NCBI GenBank assembly: GCA_937930275.1
Contig: CALGLM010000432.1
Span: 1-12,843 of the forward strand
Length of the DNA: 12,843 nucleotides
Origin: an uncultured Ignavibacteria bacterium
Lineage (GTDB): Bacteria; Bacteroidota; Ignavibacteria; Ignavibacteriales; Melioribacteraceae
Direction of reading: 5' to 3'
Shown here: positions 7,664 to 12,843 of the stretch, one piece after another
Position numbering within the stretch: position 1 is the stretch's first letter
How the letters are laid out: each line of letters begins with the position of its first letter
Position numbers and translations under genes: made by a program
Notes under the pieces: model-generated
Seen by the model: only the letters and a program-made list of their open reading frames with translations
Database searches by the model: none
What the model was told of the DNA's origin: nothing

Positions 7664-9238
7664 TTAAAATTTAAAGCCATTAATTATTTTATTTACTTCA
7701 TCTAAACTAATTCCGCTACCTAAAGTCTCATTATTTTTTACGTTATTACTTTTAGGATTAAAATCAGAACGAGGGTTTCCGGCTCTTGCGCGTAGTCTAT
7801 CTTCAATTTGTTCCATAAACTGAGAATTACCGCCAACAATAAAACCGGATTTTGTATTTTCTAAAGAAGTAACCGATTTTCCGTTGTTTATCGGATTCAT
7901 TTCAAAAGCCAAAGTTTTAATATTTAATAAATGTTCGGCAGTAACATTTTCTGATACAATAGAACCACCCCAGGTACCGCAGCCTAAAGTAAGCGAAGGC
8001 ATTAATCCGGTTGTGTATCCTACCGCACCCAAAGAACTTGGAGTATTTACTAATATTCTAAACGCAGGTTTTTCGGTTGCAAATTTCATAATGACATCAT
8101 TATCGTTACTATGAATAACCATTGTATGTCCTATTCCTCCAAAATTTAGCAAATCAATACATTTATGACATCCGTCTAACCAGCCGTCAACTGTATAAAA
8201 AGCTAATATTGGAGATAACTTTTCTGCCGATAATAATTCTTCTTTGCCAACTTTGTTACACTCGGCAACAAGAATTTTGGTTGATTCTGGAACTTTAAAC
8301 CCTGCAAATTCTGCAATCCATTTCGCCGATTTCCCCACAATTTCGGCATTTAACTTTCCCCCTTTCATTACATACTGCTCAAGTTGTTTCTTTTCGGATT
8401 CGTTGCAAAAATAACAGCCTAATTTTTTTGCTTCTTCAATTACTTTTTCTTTTATGGGCCTATCAACAATCATAGCTTGTTCAGATGAACATAAAGTACC
8501 GTTATCAAAAGTTTTACCTGTTACAATATCAGATACTGCTTTAACAACATTTGCGGTTCTTTCAATAAATGCCGGAACATTTCCTGCTCCTACACCATAT
8601 GCCGGTTTACCGCTGCTATAAGCTGCTTTTACCATAGCATTACTGCCGGTCGCTAAAATAACGGCGATATTTGGGTCTTTCATCAATGCATCCGTCCCCT
8701 CTAATGTAGGAATAGACATACACTGAATTAAACCTTCCGGTGCACCTGCTTTTATAGCAGCTTCTTTAATAACTTTAACTGCTTCCAATGTACACTGTAG
8801 AGCTTTTGGGTGGGGACTTGCTACTACAGCATTTCTACTTTTTAGCGATATTATAGCCTTAAACATCACTGTAGAAGTAGGATTAGTAGAAGGTATTAAA
8901 GCAGCAACAACTCCCATTGGTTCTGCAATTTTTACTATTTTACCATTTTTCTGAACATCGATAATACCGACGGTTTTCAAATCCTTAATAGATTCCCAAA
9001 CTGATTTAGTTGCAAAGGTATTTTTTGTTTTTTTATCTTCAACCTTTCCAAATCCGGTCTCTTCTACTGCCAATTTCGCTAACCTTTCTGCTTCATTAAA
9101 ACCGGCAATTACCATAGCATTTACAACAGCATCTACTTGTGCTTGGTTAAAGTGCTTAAATTCTAATTGTGCTTCTTTAGCCTTTTGGCATAGCAATCGA
9201 ACTTCTTGTGTTGAAAGTAAATCTTTATCGATATTCAT
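7664..9238 (-). CDS. CoA-acylating aldehyde dehydrogenase (AdhE N-terminal-domain-like) with encapsulation-peptide-like C-terminal tail
   Basis: The 524-residue protein belongs to the aldehyde dehydrogenase superfamily, in the NAD-dependent branch that oxidises an aldehyde plus CoA to acyl-CoA. It most resembles the N-terminal half of AdhE and stand-alone acylating enzymes: EPMGVVAALIPSTNPTST (106-123), catalytic Cys250 in KTFDNGTLCSSEQ, GGIGHTMVIHS (367-377), and GCGTWGGSIVSENVTAEHLL (419-438). The NGxxCSSEQ context differs from PduP/EutE, so acetaldehyde, propionaldehyde, lactaldehyde or sulfoacetaldehyde are all possible substrates. The catalytic fold should end near 486; then come a polar, Asn/Ser/Gly-rich linker (487-509) and a short amphipathic helix GISLDEVNKIINGFKF (509-524). 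That layout is what cargo enzymes of bacterial microcompartments carry, but no shell gene is in view. There is no fused alcohol dehydrogenase. Start: ATG at 9238 with GAGGA six bases upstream. It probably has its own promoter (9264-9292). Confidence 0.92.
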   Translation of the reverse strand: MNIDKDLLSTQEVRLLCQKAKEAQLEFKHFNQAQVDAVVNAMVIAGFNEAERLAKLAVEETGFGKVEDKKTKNTFATKSVWESIKDLKTVGIIDVQKNGKIVKIAEPMGVVAALIPSTNPTSTVMFKAIISLKSRNAVVASPHPKALQCTLEAVKVIKEAAIKAGAPEGLIQCMSIPTLEGTDALMKDPNIAVILATGSNAMVKAAYSSGKPAYGVGAGNVPAFIERTANVVKAVSDIVTGKTFDNGTLCSSEQAMIVDRPIKEKVIEEAKKLGCYFCNESEKKQLEQYVMKGGKLNAEIVGKSAKWIAEFAGFKVPESTKILVAECNKVGKEELLSAEKLSPILAFYTVDGWLDGCHKCIDLLNFGGIGHTMVIHSNDNDVIMKFATEKPAFRILVNTPSSLGAVGYTTGLMPSLTLGCGTWGGSIVSENVTAEHLLNIKTLAFEMNPINNGKSVTSLENTKSGFIVGGNSQFMEQIEDRLRARAGNPRSDFNPKSNNVKNNETLGSGISLDEVNKIINGFKF

Positions 9239-9249
9239 AAATTATCCTC

Positions 9250-9283
9250 AAAATTAACTCCTAAATATAACTAAGTTAATTTT
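9250..9283. repeat. perfect 10-bp inverted repeat centred on the -10 box of the aldehyde dehydrogenase promoter
   Basis: AAAATTAACT at 9250-9259 and AGTTAATTTT at 9274-9283 are exact reverse complements separated by 14 bases. The centre (9266.5) coincides with the centre of the proposed -10 hexamer. The arms lie 24 bp apart centre to centre, and one ends next to the GAGGA ribosome site. This suits an operator for a dimeric repressor. It could also fold in RNA, but if transcription starts near 9257 only one arm would be transcribed. Confidence 0.6.
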
Positions 9284-9292
9284 AATGTTCAA
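9264..9292 (-). promoter_or_regulatory. putative sigma70-type promoter of the acylating aldehyde dehydrogenase gene
   Basis: On the minus strand TTGAAC (9292-9287, 4/6 match) is followed by a 17-base spacer and TATATT (9269-9264, 5/6). Transcription would begin near 9257, about 19 bases before the ATG, leaving room for the GAGGA site. It lies in the 69-base gap after the SirB1-family gene, which suggests the dehydrogenase is transcribed on its own, perhaps along with readthrough. Confidence 0.45.
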
Positions 9293-9307
9293 GTGATTGA
9301 TAAAAAT

Positions 9308-10129
9308 TTAAATCATTAAAGCTAATTCTTCAAAAAATTCTTTATTTTTTATATCCCCTTTTAATTCGTAGGCTTTATATAAATTGGAAAGAATTCGTAT
9401 CAGTATCATTCTAATTGTAGTCTTTTCTTTTATTAATGAAAGTATTGGTTCATAACTTTCGTCTGCCATAACCCTAAGTTCTTTATCGCTAATTATTTTC
9501 CCTCTGTTAAAGCAATCAATTAATAAAAAGCTATCATTCACAAAAGCTTTTGCTAAAAAATGTCCCGGAAATCTACACCCTTCTACATGAAAACCTATTT
9601 TTTTAGCAGTTAACATAAATAATATAGTTAAACTTATCGGCAAACCTTTTTTATATGTTAACACATAATCCAGGTTGCTGTTTAACGGATTATAATAATC
9701 TTCTTTACAACCTTCATAACCTTCGGCTATAAATAAAAAATTAGCTAAATCTAATACGTTTCCGTCAGAGTTTTCATTTAAGTATTTAAATGAAAGTTGT
9801 CTAATTCTTTCTTCTAAATTAGGATTATAAACTATTCCGTAATCAAATTTAATTAATAATTCCAATGCTCTCTCAAGCTGTAAAAATTCATCTTCAATTA
9901 AAATCACTTTAGACCATTGGAGTTTTAACCACATCCTTCTATTTTTTTCAAGTATTTCTTTTATAGGATTTAATTTGAAATCACTTAAAAAATAACCTAA
10001 TTCACTTAAATCATTTTCTAACATTAAACCGTAATTTTCAAACGCAAACATTACTTCTTTTTTTACTTCTTCTGTTTCATCGTCTAATAAATCCAACAAT
10101 GATACTAATTTATTATGTTCGCTACTCAT
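9308..10129 (-). CDS. SirB1 family protein (transglutaminase-like superfamily domain)
   Basis: This 273-residue cytoplasmic protein fits the SirB1/YchA family. The N-terminus (about 8-60, LVSLLDLLDDETEEVKKEV) is helical and HEAT-like, as in other Bacteroidota members. The transglutaminase-like core contains the family hallmarks GLPISLTILFMLTAKKIGF (162-180), PGHFLAK (188-194, His190) and LIDCFNRG (203-210, Asp205). A helical end, RMILIRILSNLYKAYELKGD (240-259), is also typical. At the place where true transglutaminases or cysteine proteases carry the catalytic cysteine, this protein has PIS instead, so peptide-bond chemistry is doubtful. The family's role is not established. The ATG at 10129 has no Shine-Dalgarno sequence. 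The gene is separated from the yceI-like gene upstream by a strong terminator, and its promoter, which I could not place convincingly, must lie in 10130-10180. Confidence 0.85.
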   Translation of the reverse strand: MSSEHNKLVSLLDLLDDETEEVKKEVMFAFENYGLMLENDLSELGYFLSDFKLNPIKEILEKNRRMWLKLQWSKVILIEDEFLQLERALELLIKFDYGIVYNPNLEERIRQLSFKYLNENSDGNVLDLANFLFIAEGYEGCKEDYYNPLNSNLDYVLTYKKGLPISLTILFMLTAKKIGFHVEGCRFPGHFLAKAFVNDSFLLIDCFNRGKIISDKELRVMADESYEPILSLIKEKTTIRMILIRILSNLYKAYELKGDIKNKEFFEELALMI

Positions 10130-10179
10130 TAAAAAACCAAATTAATAAAACAAATACTTAAAGTTTATTTATGATACAC

Positions 10180-10212
10180 AAAAATGCCCAAACAATCAAT
10201 ATGTTTGGGCAT
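10180..10212 (-). terminator. strong rho-independent terminator after the YceI-family gene
   Basis: A perfect 11-base stem, ATGCCCAAACA (10184-10194) and TGTTTGGGCAT (10202-10212), encloses a seven-base loop. On the minus strand it is followed by TTTTTGTGT. It lies seven bases past the YceI-family stop codon and ends that transcription unit. Confidence 0.9.
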
Positions 10213-10219
10213 CTTAAAA

Positions 10220-10852
10220 TTAATTACTATTACCGACTACATTTACTTCTATATCAATATCATCAGAAACTTTACTTGGTATCACTTTACTTTTAATGTT
10301 AAAATCTGATAGTTTTATTGAAAATTTACCTCTAACATTTAATAAATCGCCTGGAGCTCTCATTTTAGTTTGCTCATTTTCGTCTAAATATACTAAGGTA
10401 AAATCAGTTGTAATGCTTTTTGTTACCCCTTTTAACGTAAAATCGGCAGTCAAATTTAAAGTCAATTTATTATCTTTACTTTCAACAACTTTATTTACTT
10501 TTTTAATTTCAAAAGTTATATCCGGATATTTTTCTGAATTTAACCAATCAGTACCGGCAAGATGTTCATCTCTCATCGAAATACCGGTTTTAATGCTTTT
10601 TACACTAACCGAAACCTTGCCTTTTAACGTTTTAGCTACATTTTCAACATCAAAGCTAACACTGCCTTTTATATCATTTGAAATACCGGTTATATCTTCA
10701 AGAATAGTTCTACTAAAGAATGTTGCTTGATTTCTGCCCCCTTTATCTTCAAAAGTAAATGATTTTTCCCCTTTTGCTTTTACTTTAAAGCCTTGAGCAT
10801 TTAATGAAAATGTTGATATCACCAATAGTGATATAATTATATATTTGTACAT
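10220..10852 (-). CDS. YceI family secreted lipid/isoprenoid-binding protein
   Basis: This is a 210-residue protein with a signal peptide (hydrophobic 4-17, cleavage likely at LNA|Q, 19/20), so it is periplasmic or exported. The mature part is a single YceI domain, a lipocalin-like beta-barrel known in relatives to bind long isoprenoid or fatty ligands. Family motifs are RDEHLAGTDWLNSEKYPDIT (94-113), LKGVTKSITTDFTL near 141-154, and the final strand region SDDIDIEVNV. Length is normal for the family. The ATG at 10852 has a near-perfect AAGGAG seven bases upstream. The upstream two-helix membrane protein ends 11 bases before this start and its TAA stop touches the Shine-Dalgarno site, so the two form an operon. 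The true ligand in this organism is not known. Confidence 0.92.
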   Translation of the reverse strand: MYKYIIISLLVISTFSLNAQGFKVKAKGEKSFTFEDKGGRNQATFFSRTILEDITGISNDIKGSVSFDVENVAKTLKGKVSVSVKSIKTGISMRDEHLAGTDWLNSEKYPDITFEIKKVNKVVESKDNKLTLNLTADFTLKGVTKSITTDFTLVYLDENEQTKMRAPGDLLNVRGKFSIKLSDFNIKSKVIPSKVSDDIDIEVNVVGNSN

Positions 10853-10863
10853 ATAAGTTCTCC

Positions 10864-11136
10864 TTAGTTTTTTTGTGTTTGATCTTTATCTTTATAAAAG
10901 TAATATAATAAGCCGCCGATTAATAAACTTACTCCCATAACTAAAAGCGTTAAATCTAACCCCCAAATAAATTTATTTTCGGTTACTTTATAAACAGTAT
11001 CAAATAATTCATCTTTTTTTTCAACAATTACGGATGTTTTAGTAAGTGTATTTAAGCCGTAATATAAATATGGAAAAATTGAAATTATAGCAACTACTAC
11101 TGAAATTATAACTGATTTTTTTTGTTTGGAATTCAT
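10864..11136 (-). CDS. small membrane protein with two transmembrane helices, unknown
   Basis: I do not recognise this 90-residue protein. A short basic N-terminus (NSKQKK) precedes helix 1 (about 8-28). A polar loop of about 27 residues (TKTSVIVEKKDELFDTVYK, about 32-50) follows, then helix 2 (about 56-81) and a charged cytoplasmic tail (DKDQTQKN). By the positive-inside rule both ends face the cytoplasm and the loop faces the periplasm. It is the first gene of a pair with the YceI-family gene (11-base gap). In other bacteria yceI often neighbours a cytochrome b561-type membrane gene, but this protein is too short and lacks paired haem-binding histidines. The ATG at 11136 has only a weak upstream GAG. 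Confidence 0.75.
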   Translation of the reverse strand: MNSKQKKSVIISVVVAIISIFPYLYYGLNTLTKTSVIVEKKDELFDTVYKVTENKFIWGLDLTLLVMGVSLLIGGLLYYFYKDKDQTQKN

Positions 11137-11205
11137 TATTACGTCTCACTGTTTCTTTTGTTAACATATTTTTTTTAATTATTGTTCAAAATGCAAATTG
11201 ATTAT

Positions 11206-11233
11206 TTGACAAAAAACACTTAACTTTAATACT
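11206..11233 (+). promoter_or_regulatory. putative sigma70-type promoter of the P5C dehydrogenase gene
   Basis: A perfect TTGACA (11206-11211) is followed 16 bases later by AATACT (11228-11233, 4/6 match). Transcription near 11240 would give a leader of about 27 bases that contains the GAGGA ribosome site at 11256-11260, six bases before the ATG. It lies in the 130-base divergent gap between the two-helix membrane gene and this gene; nothing else is recognisable there apart from A/T runs. Confidence 0.5.
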
Positions 11234-11266
11234 TATTTTTATTTTCATAAAACACGAGGATAACGT

Positions 11267-12820
11267 ATGAAATTAAAACCATTTAAAAACAATCCGATAA
11301 CGGATTTTTCAAAACCGGCAAATTTCAAAAAGCAAGAAGAAGCATTACTATTGGTTCAAAAACAATTTGGTAAAACTTTTCCTTTACAAGTAGGAGGAAA
11401 AGCTTTAAAAACTGAGTCTTTATTAAAAAGCATTAATCCTTCCGATAAAGATGAAGTTATAGCTTATTTTCATAAAGCGACCAAAGAGATAGCGGATAAA
11501 GCAGTTATTGAAGCAGCTAAAACTTTCGAAACTTGGAAAAAATCAGATCCCGAAGAAAGAGCAAAAATATTATTAAAAGCATCCGAAATTATTCAAACAC
11601 GCAGATTTGAAATAAATGCTTGGATGATTTCCGAAGCAGGGAAAAATTTTACTGAAGCTGATGCTGATACTGCAGAAGCAATTGATTTTTTAGAATTTTA
11701 TGCACGTGAAATATTAAGATATTCCGGAAAACAACCTATTACTCCTGTCCCCGGTGAAAATAACGAATTAATTTATATACCTATGGGGGTTTATGCAGTT
11801 ATTCCGCCATGGAATTTTCCTTTTGCAATTCTTGTTGGCATGACAAGCGCTGCCTTAGTTTGCGGAAACACCGTAGTTCTTAAACCGAGTAGCGATACTC
11901 CAATGATGGGAAGATTATTTTATGATATATTAATTGAAGCCGGATTACCGAAAGGTGTTTTAAACTTTGTCCCCGGTAGCGGTGCCGAAGTCGGTGATAT
12001 TATTGTTGGTCATAAATTAACACGCGGAATTGCATTTACCGGTTCGGTAGGTGTAGGATGTCATATTAACGAATTAGCCGCAAAAGTACAAGAAGGACAA
12101 ATTTGGTTAAAACGTGTTATTGCAGAAATGGGCGGAAAAGATTCAATAATAGTTGATAGTGAAGCCGATGTTGATGACGCCGTAAACGGAGTAATTGCAT
12201 CTGCATTTGGGTTCCAAGGACAAAAATGTTCTGCTTGCTCTCGTGCAATTGTTGATCAATCGGTTTATAAGGAATTTGTTGAAAAATTGAAAAAAGGTGT
12301 TGAACAAATACAAGTAGGACCTGCTAAAGATAACGTACGAATGGGTCCGGTTATTAGTCCGGCTGCCGAAAAAACAATTTTACAATATATCGAAATAGGC
12401 AAAAAAGAATCAAAATTATTAACCGGCGGCGAAAAAGCAGAAGGGAACGGATTTTATATTAAGCCGACAGTATTTGTAGATGTAAAACCTAATGCAGTAA
12501 TCTCCCAGGAAGAAATTTTTGGTCCGGTATTGGCAGTAATTAAAGCTAAAAACTTTGAGGACGCATTAAAAATTGCAAATAACACGCAATATGGTTTAAC
12601 CGGAGCGATCTATTCAAAAAACGAAGAAAAATTAGCAAAAACACGCGATGAGTTCTTTGTCGGTAATTTATACCTAAATAGAAAATGTACAGGTGCTTTA
12701 GTAGGCGGTCATCCTTTCGGCGGATTTAATATGTCAGGAACAGATAGCAAAGCCGGCGGAAGAGATTATCTATTATTATTCCTACAAGCTAAAATGATAA
12801 GCAAAAAGATTTTCAAATAA
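11267..12820 (+). CDS. rocA: 1-pyrroline-5-carboxylate dehydrogenase (L-glutamate gamma-semialdehyde dehydrogenase), RocA type
   Basis: This 517-residue aldehyde dehydrogenase has the length and motifs of the monofunctional RocA/PruA-type enzyme. That enzyme oxidises glutamate semialdehyde (from P5C) to glutamate with NAD, the second step of proline catabolism and the end of arginine/ornithine breakdown. Visible are the N-terminal extension with NPSDKDEVI (57-65), NAD-site IPPWNFPFAI (179-188), VVLKPSSDTP (203-212), GIAFTGSVGVG (254-264), general-base Glu287 in AEMGGKDSI, and catalytic Cys321 in FQGQKCSACSR (316-326). Also present are EEIFGPVLAV and the late motif PFGGFNMSGTDSKAGGRDYL, typical of P5C dehydrogenases. 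It is a separate enzyme, not fused to proline dehydrogenase as in PutA. The start ATG at 11267 has GAGGA six bases upstream. It is divergent from the YceI pair. Its closest confusion would be another semialdehyde dehydrogenase, but the C-terminal motif argues against that. Confidence 0.9.
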   Translation: MKLKPFKNNPITDFSKPANFKKQEEALLLVQKQFGKTFPLQVGGKALKTESLLKSINPSDKDEVIAYFHKATKEIADKAVIEAAKTFETWKKSDPEERAKILLKASEIIQTRRFEINAWMISEAGKNFTEADADTAEAIDFLEFYAREILRYSGKQPITPVPGENNELIYIPMGVYAVIPPWNFPFAILVGMTSAALVCGNTVVLKPSSDTPMMGRLFYDILIEAGLPKGVLNFVPGSGAEVGDIIVGHKLTRGIAFTGSVGVGCHINELAAKVQEGQIWLKRVIAEMGGKDSIIVDSEADVDDAVNGVIASAFGFQGQKCSACSRAIVDQSVYKEFVEKLKKGVEQIQVGPAKDNVRMGPVISPAAEKTILQYIEIGKKESKLLTGGEKAEGNGFYIKPTVFVDVKPNAVISQEEIFGPVLAVIKAKNFEDALKIANNTQYGLTGAIYSKNEEKLAKTRDEFFVGNLYLNRKCTGALVGGHPFGGFNMSGTDSKAGGRDYLLLFLQAKMISKKIFK

Positions 12821-12838
12821 TAATAATATAAGGTTAAA

Positions 12839-12843
12839 ATGAA
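12839..12843 (+). CDS. start codon of a further gene, cut by the window end
   Basis: ATGAA closes the window, with AAGG (12830-12833) five bases before the ATG and only 18 bases after the P5C dehydrogenase stop. The spacing suggests a co-transcribed gene. Proline dehydrogenase would be an attractive neighbour for a stand-alone P5C dehydrogenase, but nothing of the product is visible. Confidence 0.4.

Noticed and set aside
7664..9238. Assignment of the acylating dehydrogenase as PduP or EutE
   Set aside because: The catalytic segment NGTLCSSEQ and the GCGTWGG region match the AdhE-like branch better, and no pdu or eut neighbours are present.
10296..10730. Plus-strand open frame of 144 codons antisense to the YceI-family gene
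   Set aside because: It lies wholly within a confidently identified gene on the other strand, has no ribosome site or recognisable domain, and its composition is that of a reverse-complement shadow.
11182..11213. Imperfect inverted repeat TTGTTCAAA / TTTGACAAA around the -35 of the P5C dehydrogenase promoter
   Set aside because: Only 7 of 9 positions match in a very AT-rich stretch; likely chance.
11267..12820. Link between the two aldehyde dehydrogenases as one pathway
   Set aside because: They face opposite ways, lie about 2 kb apart with unrelated genes between, and carry out different chemistry (CoA-acylating versus hydrolytic).

Overview
The window is AT-rich (about 30 % G+C by eye) and reads as ordinary chromosome from a member of the Bacteroidota/FCB group. 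Pointers to that group are the outer-membrane receptor with a carboxypeptidase-regulatory-like front domain and a TonB-receptor barrel, and the TPR-GAF-PAS histidine kinase. However, several genes have clear Shine-Dalgarno sequences (AAGGAG, AGGAG, GAGGA, AAAGGTGA), and plausible sigma70-type -35/-10 boxes can be found. Class Bacteroidia usually lacks strong Shine-Dalgarno sites, so an Ignavibacteria/Kapabacteria/Chlorobi-type lineage is more likely. This placement is inference.

Layout: nine genes lie on the minus strand and one, with the start of another, on the plus strand. From the left: an RsmF-like rRNA m5C methyltransferase cut by the window edge (1-1373); an unrecognised 140-residue gene just upstream of it and in the same frame (1383-1805); a rho-independent terminator (1871-1899); a TonB-dependent-receptor-type outer-membrane protein (1921-4365); a hairpin and short intergenic region; an orphan sensor histidine kinase with N-terminal TPRs (4548-7337); a 62-residue membrane protein (7407-7595); a CoA-acylating aldehyde dehydrogenase (7664-9238); a SirB1/transglutaminase-like protein (9308-10129); a strong terminator (10180-10212); a YceI-family secreted protein (10220-10852) paired with a two-helix membrane protein (10864-11136). 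A divergent intergenic region then leads to 1-pyrroline-5-carboxylate dehydrogenase on the plus strand (11267-12820), followed at once by the start of another gene at 12839.

The genes do not form one obvious pathway. Likely transcription units are: 140-residue gene plus methyltransferase; receptor alone; kinase alone; aldehyde dehydrogenase from its own, possibly repressor-controlled, promoter; two-helix protein plus YceI; and P5C dehydrogenase plus its downstream neighbour. The most interesting signals both concern the acylating aldehyde dehydrogenase. It has a polar linker and short amphipathic C-terminal helix like a bacterial-microcompartment encapsulation peptide. Its predicted promoter also has a perfect 10-bp inverted repeat centred exactly on the -10 box. 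No shell gene, mobile element, CRISPR array, tRNA or rRNA was seen. No intergenic gap exceeds about 180 bp.
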